Below the pieces are notes generated by a model. The model had not been told where the DNA came from, made no database searches, and saw only the letters and a list, made by a program, of their open reading frames with translations. A program made the translations under genes and the position numbers. A DNA stretch of 60,250 nt from Spirochaetes bacterium ADurb.Bin110 (GTDB lineage Bacteria; Spirochaetota; Spirochaetia; Treponematales; Rectinemataceae). The stretch covers positions 1-60,250 of the forward strand of contig MWDY01000303.1 in the NCBI GenBank assembly GCA_002070755.1, read 5' to 3'. Position 1 is the first letter of the stretch. Each line of letters begins with the position of its first letter. Positions 25,941 to 35,010 of this stretch are shown here, one piece after another.

Positions 25941-28916
25941 ATGCAGCGCAAAATTGGCATTTTTTTTTTAATTCAGCTTTTGCTTGTGCCTCTTGCTGCC
26001 CAAGCTCAGACTCAGATTAATGAAGGCGCTTCTAAGCCTGAAGAAGTCATACCCAAATCTGACAACCAAATAACTCTGACTATAGAGCAGGCTGTGAGTG
26101 CCGAATATTTCAGTCTTGAAAATGGAACAAAAGAGCTTCGTCTTATGGGGCCTCTTGTTATCCGATTGATCGATTCCAGCGGAGTGACACATACGATAAA
26201 GGCTCAGTATGTTGTCTATAATCGTGATACGAAAGAAGTAAAAGCTATAGGCGATGTGGAATATACGCGCCAGACTGAATCTAAGACAGATATCTACAGA
26301 GGAGAATCCATAGCTGTAGATCTCGATGATAATTCTGGTGTTTTTATCGATGGTTCTTTCAATATGGAGTCAACGGCTTCTAGCTCCCGCAAACTGATAG
26401 TCCATTTTGAGTCTTTGATTTCCAGATCTGAAGAAGTGATTGCATTGGCCAATGGTTCCCTTACTGCATGCGATGCAATAAAGCCTCATTATATTCTGCG
26501 AGCAAAAAAGATCTGGCTATTCGAATCAGGAGATTGGGCAGCATCGAATGCGATTTTATATGTAGGTGCGATACCTGTCATGTGGCTTCCTTTATTCTAT
26601 TATCCTTCTAAGGCATCGAAATTCCATCCAGTGGTCGGTTTTCGATCTCGTGCTGGAGGTTTTTTGCAGACAACCACCTATCTTGCAGGAGTACAGAGTT
26701 CGGAAGTACAGAAGTCTTCTATGCTCTCAACGACTGAAGGAACATTAGGTTCCTTTGGAACTTATATTTCAAGAACTCAGCCCACTAGCGAAAGCAAGAA
26801 CCAGACAAATATAGCGATCTTGGGGGATGTCTATTCATCTTTGGGGGTTTTTGCTGGGCTAAGGGGCGAATTAGCAAGTACCTATTCATACAATCTTTCT
26901 TGGCTCGTAGGAGCTGCCTTTTCGCGTTCTGTTTTTCTAGAATCGACTGGCTACTATTCTCCTTACGATAGTGCTGGCGATTATGAGTCGGTATGGAACA
27001 AATGGAAGCTTGCATCGATAGAGCTTCCTATGCGCATTTTATTGAATTTCGAGGCCTCTTCAAAAAAGAATAAAGCAGGACTAAAGTGGCAGATCAGTTT
27101 GCCTTTCTATTCCGATCCATTCGTCGAACAGGATTTTATGGATCGAAATGAATCTTATGATTTTTTTTCTATCCTGGGGAATTCTGCGCTCAGGACAATA
27201 TATGAACGCAGTTCTTTCACGCAAAAAGCAAGCCTTTCGTGGTCATGGAATCCTTCCATTGAGAAAAATAATTTTGCTTTTACGCTTTCCAACCTTTCAT
27301 CATCCTTTAATTGGAAGAGCAAATATGCTTCTACGGCTGGCATGAATTCTCAAGAGTTGCGCCTCAATGCAGTAGATCCCCAAAGACATTTCTTCTATCC
27401 CGATAGTGCACGCATTATTGATACAGCTTTTGCTTTGTCCGGTACCATTCTGCAGAGTAAGAATATGTCGTTGAAATGGACTAGCACGAATTCAAGCTTC
27501 ATAGAAGATCGATTCTATAGTTCTCAATGGCAGAAACCTCAAGATATCGACTTTGGAAGCTGGTATTGGTTATATGGTGGCCGCAGCAACTCTAATCTGA
27601 ATTCTTCCTATTCGATAGATAGCGCAGGATTGATTCTTCAGCTTTCGACCGGTTTACTAGGGCAAATACAATATCGACCTTATCTCTACGATGAACGTAC
27701 AAATCCTACGACTGTGCATCCTTTCCTAATTGCAGACTACGGCTACAATACAGCGTATTGGAGCACTGGAACCAATTTGTTATGGGAGCCATTCAAGAAA
27801 TCCAATATCCTTTCTGCCTCTAAAGTCTCTTATTCTATCCATGGTAAAGTAGCTAGATTGGCCTACGAAGGGCTAGATGGCAGTGGAGTAGATGCCTACC
27901 CTATTTATAAATTGTATTGGTTATCATGGGACCCAACTATGATATCCGATCATTCTATACTTACAGAGCTGGCTGCAAAGCTTGGATCCACAACAGAGCA
28001 TTTGAGCTTTAAAGTTGCCCTGCCACCACTTCTCGAGAGTTATACCTTTTCAGGTTCGACAGGCTTAGGTCTAGCAACAATGGGGGCTAGCTATGTTATC
28101 TCTCGTAAAGATTCGCTAGAGGACCTCAAATCAACTTCATTAACCGGCAACCTTACTCTAAAGCCAACGAAAAAAATAGGTATTTCTGCAAACGCTGCTT
28201 GGGATTTCGATACTCAAGCCCCCTTAAGTCTCAGTACCGATCTATCAGCTTGGTCGTTCAACGCACGCTTTGTGGCTCAAAAAGCAAGCGGCTATATTTT
28301 CAAGGGCAGTTCATGGATTCAGGATGGAACTCAGTACTTCAGGCCTTCAACATTATCTCTCTCTTGGAAACCCACGCTGCGCTCAAGTGTGCCATTGTTC
28401 TCCAAGGATACGATAGGTTGGTCTGTCGAGGCAGATGGATTATTTACTCTCAATCAGAATCTCATTCAATTTACAAATTCTACATTTGGAGCGAATCTTG
28501 GCTTCTCCATCAAGAATTCTACAGGATTGTCTTTGAATTTTGCACTTTCCTCTGTCAATTCTTCATTCTGGCGATATTATACATCCCTGCTTCCCAAATC
28601 AGATGACTTTGACCCTGAGAACTATTCCAAAAACTTCTTCTTGGATCTTTGGAACTCTATGTCTATTTGGGATATGAATAAGCTAAAGAATACTCTTTTT
28701 AAGTTACAGAGTCTAAAGCTGGGGCTTTCAATGGATGCCCATGATTGGGTATTGTCCGCAAATATTGAAGCTGGACCAACGCTTGTCACAGCATCATCAA
28801 CTCAACCACTGCCTCACTATGAGATGGAAGTTGCCTTCAACCTGGCGGTTACATGGAAGGATATCCCTGCAATAAAGGGCTCGGTAAATTACTCAGAAGG
28901 TGCATTTGAGCAATGA
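25941..28916 (+). CDS. LptD-like outer-membrane assembly protein
   Basis: The 991-residue protein has a signal peptide (cleavage near AAQAQ), an N-terminal OstA/LptA-like beta-jellyroll (about residues 40-170: LRLMGPLVIRLIDSSG, KAQYVVYNRDTKEVKAIGDVEYTR), then the segment SLTACDAIKPHYILRAKKIW with GAIPVMWLPLFYYPSKA, which corresponds to the conserved LptD region between jellyroll and barrel. The rest, about 750 residues, reads as barrel strands. In Gram-negative bacteria LptD inserts LPS at the outer membrane; many treponemes lack LPS yet keep LptD-like proteins, so the cargo may be another glycolipid. No lptE or lptA-C gene is near. There is no strong ribosome-binding site. Confidence 0.82.
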   Translation: MQRKIGIFFLIQLLLVPLAAQAQTQINEGASKPEEVIPKSDNQITLTIEQAVSAEYFSLENGTKELRLMGPLVIRLIDSSGVTHTIKAQYVVYNRDTKEVKAIGDVEYTRQTESKTDIYRGESIAVDLDDNSGVFIDGSFNMESTASSSRKLIVHFESLISRSEEVIALANGSLTACDAIKPHYILRAKKIWLFESGDWAASNAILYVGAIPVMWLPLFYYPSKASKFHPVVGFRSRAGGFLQTTTYLAGVQSSEVQKSSMLSTTEGTLGSFGTYISRTQPTSESKNQTNIAILGDVYSSLGVFAGLRGELASTYSYNLSWLVGAAFSRSVFLESTGYYSPYDSAGDYESVWNKWKLASIELPMRILLNFEASSKKNKAGLKWQISLPFYSDPFVEQDFMDRNESYDFFSILGNSALRTIYERSSFTQKASLSWSWNPSIEKNNFAFTLSNLSSSFNWKSKYASTAGMNSQELRLNAVDPQRHFFYPDSARIIDTAFALSGTILQSKNMSLKWTSTNSSFIEDRFYSSQWQKPQDIDFGSWYWLYGGRSNSNLNSSYSIDSAGLILQLSTGLLGQIQYRPYLYDERTNPTTVHPFLIADYGYNTAYWSTGTNLLWEPFKKSNILSASKVSYSIHGKVARLAYEGLDGSGVDAYPIYKLYWLSWDPTMISDHSILTELAAKLGSTTEHLSFKVALPPLLESYTFSGSTGLGLATMGASYVISRKDSLEDLKSTSLTGNLTLKPTKKIGISANAAWDFDTQAPLSLSTDLSAWSFNARFVAQKASGYIFKGSSWIQDGTQYFRPSTLSLSWKPTLRSSVPLFSKDTIGWSVEADGLFTLNQNLIQFTNSTFGANLGFSIKNSTGLSLNFALSSVNSSFWRYYTSLLPKSDDFDPENYSKNFFLDLWNSMSIWDMNKLKNTLFKLQSLKLGLSMDAHDWVLSANIEAGPTLVTASSTQPLPHYEMEVAFNLAVTWKDIPAIKGSVNYSEGAFEQ

Positions 28917-28999
28917 GCATGTGAGTCCGCCTTAACAATTAAGCTGGCGTTGAAAGGCCTAAAATCCGCCAATCAACAGCGGACAGTCAATAGACAATA

Positions 29000-30076
29000 G
29001 TGCAGATGAGACCAAGAGGCTGGAAAGAGCCTCTTGGTATTAGTATATTATTAAGGAAAGACCATTTCTATACAGGAGTGCGATTGAGTCCTTCACATAT
29101 TGTGCTCGAAGATACCCAAGTGTTTGCCGAGCTTTGTGGCGCAAACGATTACAATCTATCTGTGATTGCAAGTCTTTTAGGGACTCATGTGCTTACAAGG
29201 GGCAATGAGCTTTTTGTCGAAAGCGATGATCCGGGAGTGCTAAGCCTTTTTTCACGCCTCATCAGCGCAATTGGAACTTCGATAGAAGAAGGTGTACCGG
29301 CTACTCCAGAGCTTATCATAGCTCTGCATGCCGAGCTTACACCCGAAGGAAGTCAATCTTTCAAAGCTGCGATAGAGAATGCTGCGGAGGAAAATGAGAG
29401 TGAAATCTCGAGATTCCTCGATAACTGCATACAGATACCTAATGGTTTTGGTAAAGTATTTCCGCGATCTGCGGGGCAGAGCCTTTATCTTCAAGGCATT
29501 GCATCACATGACCTCATTTTTTCTATAGGGCCAGCAGGAACTGGCAAAACCTATCTCGCCATGGCCTATGCACTGAGGGAGCTCTTGACGCGATCGAAAC
29601 GGAAGCTAATTTTAACACGACCTGTAGTAGAAGCAGGAGAAAGCCTTGGTTATCTGCCGGGTGACCTTGAGCAGAAGATAAATCCCTACCTCCGTCCCCT
29701 CTACGATGCCATGGAAGCCTTGGTTCCATACGAGACCATTAGGCGGCTCGAAGAGAGCAGGGCAGTAGAAGTGGCACCTCTCGCCTATATGCGTGGTAGA
29801 AGTCTTGCCAACTGTATAGTTATTCTAGACGAAGGCCAGAACACTACAAAAGAGCAAATGAAGATGTTTCTTACCCGACTTGGAGAGCACACGAAAGCGA
29901 TCGTTACAGGGGACATCACCCAGATAGATCTCCCCAAGAAGACAGAGTCGGGTCTCATTCATGCCATAACCCTCCTTGCAGATATCGATGAAGTATTTAT
30001 AAGCAGGCTCGATGCCCGCGATGTGGTTCGGAGCTCTCTGGCCAGGAAAATTATTGAAGCCTATGAAAAAGAATAG
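29000..30076 (+). CDS. phoH: PhoH family ATPase
   Basis: A 358-residue PhoH/YbeZ protein with an N-terminal KH-like region (LGTHVLTRGNELFVESDD) and a P-loop domain: Walker A GPAGTGKT from residue 177, LTRPVVEAGESLGYLPGDLEQKINPYLRPLYDA, Walker B IVILDEGQNTTKEQMKMFLTR and VTGDITQIDLP. These proteins act in RNA metabolism together with YbeY, which is encoded two genes downstream. The frame opens with GTG at 29000 and has an ATG at 29006; either could start. The 3' end overlaps the next gene by 14 bases. Confidence 0.95.
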   Translation: MQMRPRGWKEPLGISILLRKDHFYTGVRLSPSHIVLEDTQVFAELCGANDYNLSVIASLLGTHVLTRGNELFVESDDPGVLSLFSRLISAIGTSIEEGVPATPELIIALHAELTPEGSQSFKAAIENAAEENESEISRFLDNCIQIPNGFGKVFPRSAGQSLYLQGIASHDLIFSIGPAGTGKTYLAMAYALRELLTRSKRKLILTRPVVEAGESLGYLPGDLEQKINPYLRPLYDAMEALVPYETIRRLEESRAVEVAPLAYMRGRSLANCIVILDEGQNTTKEQMKMFLTRLGEHTKAIVTGDITQIDLPKKTESGLIHAITLLADIDEVFISRLDARDVVRSSLARKIIEAYEKE

Positions 30077-32264
30077 TCAAGAATCCTGGTTCTTTGAGCT
30101 GAAAAAATCTCTTCGCTCGGTTCAACCACCGCTTTGGTTGTTCTTTGCCGCAATTGTGATAGCGGCAATTGGTCTGATCCTTGTTGGACCATCATCAATT
30201 GCAAGCCGTAGCTCACTAAAAGCGATAAGAGTAGGTGAGATCGCTGAGACTGATATTTATGCTGGCAAAGACACTATCTATATCGATAAAGAGGCGACAC
30301 AGAGAAAGATTCAGGCTGAAGAGAGATTAGTACTTGCAGTCTTTGTGATGAATGACAAAATCACTGCATCCATTCGCGAAAAGACTGAAGAATTCTCTTC
30401 ATATTATTTACAACTTCTAGGCAGTAATTCTGGAAGCATCAATGCTTTATCGCTAATGCTTAGCAGCCGTTTCCCTGATCTCCTGCAATCCGATCAATAT
30501 GAGCATCTTGTCCGCGCAGAGCTGAATGCTCAGACCTTCGTATATGTCAGCGATATTGTAGAGAGTCTCTTGAGCAAAGGCATTATCTCCGTGCCTAAAG
30601 GCGTCTTCGATCGATTCAATCCGGATTATTATGAACTAGTAAGAATATTGAACGGAAGGGAAGAGAGCGAAAAGATTGCCGTCAGCAGCATGATTACGCT
30701 TGTCAATCTTGGAAATCGTCTGGAAGATGAAATGGATGCCAGGCATATCCCTGAATCTCTAAAGCAATATGTGAGGTTTTTGGGGAAGGCGCTCTTAAGG
30801 GAAAACGCTTTTTTTGATCAAAATCTTTCAGAGAAGAGGCTTGCCGCGGCGCGCGCTCGTGTAGAACCAGTGACGCGCTTTGTCAGCAGGAATGAAATTT
30901 TGGTGCGCAAAGGGGAGCTCATTACACCAGAGGTTTATCAGCAGATAAAGACTATTCGTTCTTCGATCCTTGTCTCAGATATCGGCGTGCTTCTTACAGG
31001 GCTCGGGCTCCTTTTGGTAGCTTCTTTACTAGGCCTTCTTCTTTCGAGGATGCCCGATCTGTCGGATTTCCCTATAGATCGCTCCTCACTAATATTCTTG
31101 CTGATTTCGTTTCTCATTCTTTTCTATTGGATTCTTGTAATTCAAAATTTATTGAGTGGGAAGAGCTTCTCACATGGAGCTCTTTTTGTGCCGGCATCAT
31201 TATTTGCTGGCCTTGTTTCGCTCCTCTATGGAGCACGAACAGGTATTTTTTTTAGTTTGGTTTCCTTCTTTCTTACAGGTGCCGCTACAAATCTAAATGC
31301 TCAATTTATGATCGGTATTCTGCTAGCTGGAATTTCTGCAACGCTCATTATGCGCACAGCACAGACTCGCATTATGCTTGCTAGAGCAGCGGTCTTACAG
31401 GCGCTTGTCCAAGCGATGCTGGCAATGATACTCCTCTTGAATCAAAAACCAAGTGCAGCGGAAGTCTTACAGGCTATGGGCCTGGGAGCGCTCAACGGAT
31501 TTGCGGGCGGTTCTTTTATCCTCTTGCTTTTGCCTCTCTTTGAGCGCCTCCTTGACCGTTCAACGCAATTCAGACTCATGGAGTTAGCAGATACAAACGC
31601 TCCTATTTTAAAGGAGATGCTAATGAAGGCTCCTGGCACCTATGCTCACTCGGTAAATGTTGCAAATCTTGCGGAAGCTGCTGCTAAGGACATAGGCGCA
31701 AATCCGCTCTTGGCGCGCATTGGAGCCTACTATCACGATATCGGGAAAATTGACCACCCCGAATATTTTGCCGAGAATCAACAAGGTATCAATCTGCATG
31801 ACAAGATCAATCCAACTCTCTCCGCAAGCATAATAAGACGCCATGTCAAGGATGGTATAGAAAGAGCTCGAGAAATAGGTCTACCAAAGGAAGTCATTGA
31901 AATAATAGGCCAACATCATGGCAACTCTGTAATGGAAGCAATTCTGGTAAAAGCAAAAGACGCTGCAGCACAAGTTGATGTTTCGTCTTATAGCTATCAA
32001 GGCGAGCGGCCAAGAAGCAAAGAAGCGGGGATAGTAATGCTTGCCGATAGCATCGAGGCAGCCTCTCGCTCTCTAAAGAATCCTAATGCATCAAAGCTTG
32101 AGTATTTTGTTCATCAATTGATTCTTAATAAGCTCACCAATGGCCAGCTCTCTGATAGCGAGCTCACATTTAATGATATTGAGGTCGCAGAAAAGGCCTT
32201 TTTGCGAATTCTTCAATCGCAGATGCATACACGCCTAGAATATCCGGAGCAGAGAAAGCAATGA
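30063..32264 (+). CDS. 7TM-HD membrane phosphodiesterase (PgpH family)
   Basis: The 733-residue protein has an N-terminal membrane helix (LWLFFAAIVIAAIGLILVG), a large extracytoplasmic domain to about residue 310, seven membrane helices to about 510, and a cytoplasmic HD domain with HSVNVANLAE, the metal motif His558-Asp559 in YYHDIGKIDHP, and QHHGNSVMEAI. Proteins of this build in Listeria (PgpH) degrade cyclic di-AMP. The ATG at 30063 lies inside the end of phoH; a longer frame exists upstream, but this start is the first conserved one. It overlaps ybeY by four bases. Cyclic di-AMP as substrate is an inference from the family. Confidence 0.9.
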   Translation: MKKNSQESWFFELKKSLRSVQPPLWLFFAAIVIAAIGLILVGPSSIASRSSLKAIRVGEIAETDIYAGKDTIYIDKEATQRKIQAEERLVLAVFVMNDKITASIREKTEEFSSYYLQLLGSNSGSINALSLMLSSRFPDLLQSDQYEHLVRAELNAQTFVYVSDIVESLLSKGIISVPKGVFDRFNPDYYELVRILNGREESEKIAVSSMITLVNLGNRLEDEMDARHIPESLKQYVRFLGKALLRENAFFDQNLSEKRLAAARARVEPVTRFVSRNEILVRKGELITPEVYQQIKTIRSSILVSDIGVLLTGLGLLLVASLLGLLLSRMPDLSDFPIDRSSLIFLLISFLILFYWILVIQNLLSGKSFSHGALFVPASLFAGLVSLLYGARTGIFFSLVSFFLTGAATNLNAQFMIGILLAGISATLIMRTAQTRIMLARAAVLQALVQAMLAMILLLNQKPSAAEVLQAMGLGALNGFAGGSFILLLLPLFERLLDRSTQFRLMELADTNAPILKEMLMKAPGTYAHSVNVANLAEAAAKDIGANPLLARIGAYYHDIGKIDHPEYFAENQQGINLHDKINPTLSASIIRRHVKDGIERAREIGLPKEVIEIIGQHHGNSVMEAILVKAKDAAAQVDVSSYSYQGERPRSKEAGIVMLADSIEAASRSLKNPNASKLEYFVHQLILNKLTNGQLSDSELTFNDIEVAEKAFLRILQSQMHTRLEYPEQRKQ

Positions 32265-32722
32265 ACACAAACGAAGTATTTTATTCGATGATTGGAATTG
32301 ATGAGCCCTCTTGGGCGCAGAGATCTGCTGACTATGCACTTTCTGTCTTAGACGCACTTGGGAAAAAAGACTGGCAGATTTCTTTGACATTCTGCGATGA
32401 TAATACAATACAGACCCTTAACAGAGACTATCGACATGTCGATTCTCCCACCGATGTACTGTCTTTCGTTCTTGGTGAGTATGAGCCAATCGAAGGCAGT
32501 GAGAGTATCTATCTCGCAGGCGATATCGTGATAAGTATTCCAGCGATCGAACGCAATGCCGAGGAATATGGAGTTGGAGAAGATGAAGAGTTGCGCCGTC
32601 TAATTATTCATGGCATTCTACACTTATCCGGTATGAGCCACGAAGATGATTCGCCGGATCAGCCAATGCTGCTGCTTCAGGAAAAACTCCTAAAGACATT
32701 GGGAGGAAATGTTATTCTATGA
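32261..32722 (+). CDS. ybeY: Endoribonuclease YbeY
   Basis: YbeY matures the 3' end of 16S rRNA and joins in ribosome quality control. The 153-residue protein has RDYRHVDSPTDVLSF and the zinc motif HGILHLSGMSHEDD with three histidines, both diagnostic. ATG overlaps the stop of the HD-domain gene (ATGA), and the stop overlaps the following CBS gene in the same way, so all three are translationally coupled. The association with phoH and a CorC/YbeX-type gene is conserved across bacteria. Confidence 0.96.
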   Translation: MNTNEVFYSMIGIDEPSWAQRSADYALSVLDALGKKDWQISLTFCDDNTIQTLNRDYRHVDSPTDVLSFVLGEYEPIEGSESIYLAGDIVISIPAIERNAEEYGVGEDEELRRLIIHGILHLSGMSHEDDSPDQPMLLLQEKLLKTLGGNVIL

Positions 32723-33519
32723 ATATTCTTTCACAACTCTTTGGCTCACACGGAAAAACTGTTGAATCAAAGGACGAAGTCGTCGAAGAGCAAAGAGAAA
32801 TGATCGAAGGCGTGGAGCATCTTCCCGAGACAATTGTTAGAGATGTGATGGTTCCACGTACCGATACCGTGTGCGTCGAAGATATTAGTCCCATCGATGA
32901 AATCCTCGAGACTTTAGTAGATTCTGGGCATTCTCGAATTCCAGTATATTCAGGTACCATTGATAACATAGTCGGTATCCTATATGCAAAGGATGTTCTG
33001 GCTGCCCTTGTGAAAAAAAGGCCTCTGGAAGTGAAGAGTCTTATGCGCCTTCCATATTTTGTACCAGAGACAAAGAGAATCGATACGCTTTTGAAAGAAT
33101 TCAAACGCCGTCATGTCCATATAGCTATCGCAGTGGATGAATATGGAGGAACTGCCGGCATAATAAGCCTTGAAGACATAATCGAAGAAATAGTAGGGGA
33201 AATTCAGGATGAGTTCGACGAAGAGGCAGATCAGGTTGTGCCAATCGGAAAGAATCGCTGGTCCTGCGACGCCCGCATTCATCTAGAAGACCTCAATGAT
33301 GCAATTGGTGCCGAGCTGCCTTATGAGGAATATGATAGTCTAGCTGGTTATGTTTTTGACCTTTTTGAGCGGATACCTTCAAAGGGAGAGCAGGTTACGG
33401 TCGGAGATCTGCAATTTACAGTTGAAGAGATGGAAGGCCACAGATTGACAAAAATCTGCATAGAAAAGCTTGACATGAGCCAGGAAGGCTCTCCTTTTAC
33501 GCCTATACATGTTTCATAA
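32719..33519 (+). CDS. CBS-domain protein of the CorC/YbeX (TlyC) family
   Basis: The 266-residue protein starts with a short acidic segment and then two CBS domains (VRDVMVPRTDTVCVEDISPIDEIL and LMRLPYFVPETKRIDTLLKEF with HIAIAVDEYGGTAGIISLEDIIEEIVGEIQDEFDEE), followed by a CorC/HlyC C-terminal domain (LPYEEYDSLAGYVFDLFERIPSKGEQV). There is no membrane domain, so it is the soluble YbeX form rather than the DUF21-containing form. The name haemolysin C given to relatives is not supported by function. It is the last gene of the phoH series. Confidence 0.93.
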   Translation: MNILSQLFGSHGKTVESKDEVVEEQREMIEGVEHLPETIVRDVMVPRTDTVCVEDISPIDEILETLVDSGHSRIPVYSGTIDNIVGILYAKDVLAALVKKRPLEVKSLMRLPYFVPETKRIDTLLKEFKRRHVHIAIAVDEYGGTAGIISLEDIIEEIVGEIQDEFDEEADQVVPIGKNRWSCDARIHLEDLNDAIGAELPYEEYDSLAGYVFDLFERIPSKGEQVTVGDLQFTVEEMEGHRLTKICIEKLDMSQEGSPFTPIHVS

Positions 33520-33529
33520 AATGAAACAT
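33509..33529 (+). terminator. Inverted repeat overlapping the CBS gene stop
   Basis: ATGTTTCAT and ATGAAACAT form a perfect 9-base stem with a 3-base loop. The loop includes the end of the stop codon. No T run follows, so factor-independent termination is doubtful; it may protect or pause the transcript before gdhA. Confidence 0.35.
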
Positions 33530-33638
33530 AGCCCTAAATCCCAATTTTGCTTGCGGAAATCGATAACGGGGTATAGAATCATAAGAGTGATCTTTACCCC
33601 ACAGATCAATTAACAACAATCCCTAAAAGGAGGGAGAA

Positions 33639-34985
33639 ATGAATTCCTACATAAAAGAAGTGCTGGATGGGCTTCGCGCTCGATATCCGTGGGAGAGCGA
33701 ATTTTTGCAAGCTACTGAGGAAGTCCTCGAATCGATTACTCCTCTCATCGAGGCAGAGCCGAAATATCACCAGCAGAAGATTCTCGAGCGGATCGTCGAA
33801 CCTGAGCGGGTAGTGATGTTCCGTGTGCCATGGGTAGATGACAAGGGCGAATATCATGTCAACCGAGGATATCGTGTTCAGTTTAACTCCGCCATTGGGC
33901 CTTACAAGGGTGGCATTAGATTCCATCCTAAAGTCACTCTCTCCACTCTCAAATTCCTTGGATTTGAGCAGGTATTCAAGAATTCGCTCACAGGTCTTCC
34001 GATGGGAGGAGGCAAGGGCGGATCGGATTTTGATCCGAATGGGAAGAGCGACAATGAGATCATGCGATTCTGCCAGAGCTTCATTACCGAACTATTCCGC
34101 TATATAGGCGCAGATACAGATGTGCCAGCAGGCGACATTGGAGTAGGCGGCCGTGAGGTAGGCTATATGTTTGGCCAATACAAGAGAATCGCGAATGAGT
34201 TCACGGGTGTCTTTACTGGCAAGGGGCTGACTTTTGGAGGTTCGCTTGTTAGACCAGAAGCCACTGGCTTCGGCGCGGTGTATTTTGCTGAAGAAATGCT
34301 CAAGACCATGGGTGACACATTGGAAGACAAGACAGTGGGAATATCTGGTTTTGGCAACGTTGCATGGGGCGCATGCATGAAAGCTAGCCAGCGCGGTGCT
34401 AAGGTGCTCACCATTTCCGGGCCGGATGGCTATATCTATGATCCAGACGGAGTAGGGACCAAAGAAAAGTGGGACTATCTCGGCGAGATGCTCATAATAG
34501 ACCGCAACAAGGTTGAGAACTATATCAGGAAATTTCCTAATGCCGTGTTCCACAAGGGCAAGAAGCCATGGGAGCAAAAGGTAGACTTAGCCATGCCATG
34601 TGCTATTCAGAATGAAATGAATGGCGAAGATGCAAGAATGCTAGTTGAAAATGGCGTCAAAGTCGTTGTCGAAGTTTCCAATATGGGTTGTATGCCCGAG
34701 GCCTGGAAGTACTTCATAGAGAAGAAGATTCCTTTTGGGCCTGGCAAAGCAGCGAATGCAGGCGGCGTAGCGACAAGCGGGCTTGAGATGAGCCAGAATT
34801 CGATGCGACTCTCTTGGAATGCCGAGGAAGTTGACCGACGTCTACATGAAATAATGACCAACATCCACAAGAGCTGCGTTGAAACAGCAGCAAAATATGG
34901 CTTCGAAGGCAATTACGTGGTCGGTGCAAACATTGCTGGATTCAAGAAAGTTGCTGATGCTATGATTGCACAAGGACTTGTGTAG
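33639..34985 (+). CDS. gdhA: Glutamate dehydrogenase
   Basis: The 448-residue hexameric-type enzyme interconverts 2-oxoglutarate plus ammonia and glutamate. The sequence shows RVQFNSAIGPYKGGIRFHP, the catalytic lysine region GLPMGGGKGGSDFDP, DVPAGDIGVGGREVGYMFGQYKRI and the Rossmann segment TVGISGFGNVAWGACMKASQ. The length and these motifs match the NADP-preferring, biosynthetic GdhA type, although cofactor choice was not verified. AAAGGAGGG stands well placed before the ATG. The preceding 119 bases hold the inverted repeat and perhaps a promoter, but no clear hexamer pair was found. Confidence 0.96.
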   Translation: MNSYIKEVLDGLRARYPWESEFLQATEEVLESITPLIEAEPKYHQQKILERIVEPERVVMFRVPWVDDKGEYHVNRGYRVQFNSAIGPYKGGIRFHPKVTLSTLKFLGFEQVFKNSLTGLPMGGGKGGSDFDPNGKSDNEIMRFCQSFITELFRYIGADTDVPAGDIGVGGREVGYMFGQYKRIANEFTGVFTGKGLTFGGSLVRPEATGFGAVYFAEEMLKTMGDTLEDKTVGISGFGNVAWGACMKASQRGAKVLTISGPDGYIYDPDGVGTKEKWDYLGEMLIIDRNKVENYIRKFPNAVFHKGKKPWEQKVDLAMPCAIQNEMNGEDARMLVENGVKVVVEVSNMGCMPEAWKYFIEKKIPFGPGKAANAGGVATSGLEMSQNSMRLSWNAEEVDRRLHEIMTNIHKSCVETAAKYGFEGNYVVGANIAGFKKVADAMIAQGLV

Positions 34986-34991
34986 TCGTAG

Positions 34992-35010
34992 AGGTTCTTG
35001 CATAGAACCT
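34992..35010 (+). repeat. Short hairpin before the aroA start
   Basis: AGGTTCT and AGAACCT form a perfect 7-base stem around TGCAT, ending directly before the ATG at 35011. The hairpin would contain the GAGG ribosome-binding bases, so it could limit initiation there. Confidence 0.35.

Noticed and set aside
32712..33104. 130-codon minus-strand frame
   Set aside because: It is antisense to the CBS-domain gene and serine/threonine-rich as expected from a shadow frame.
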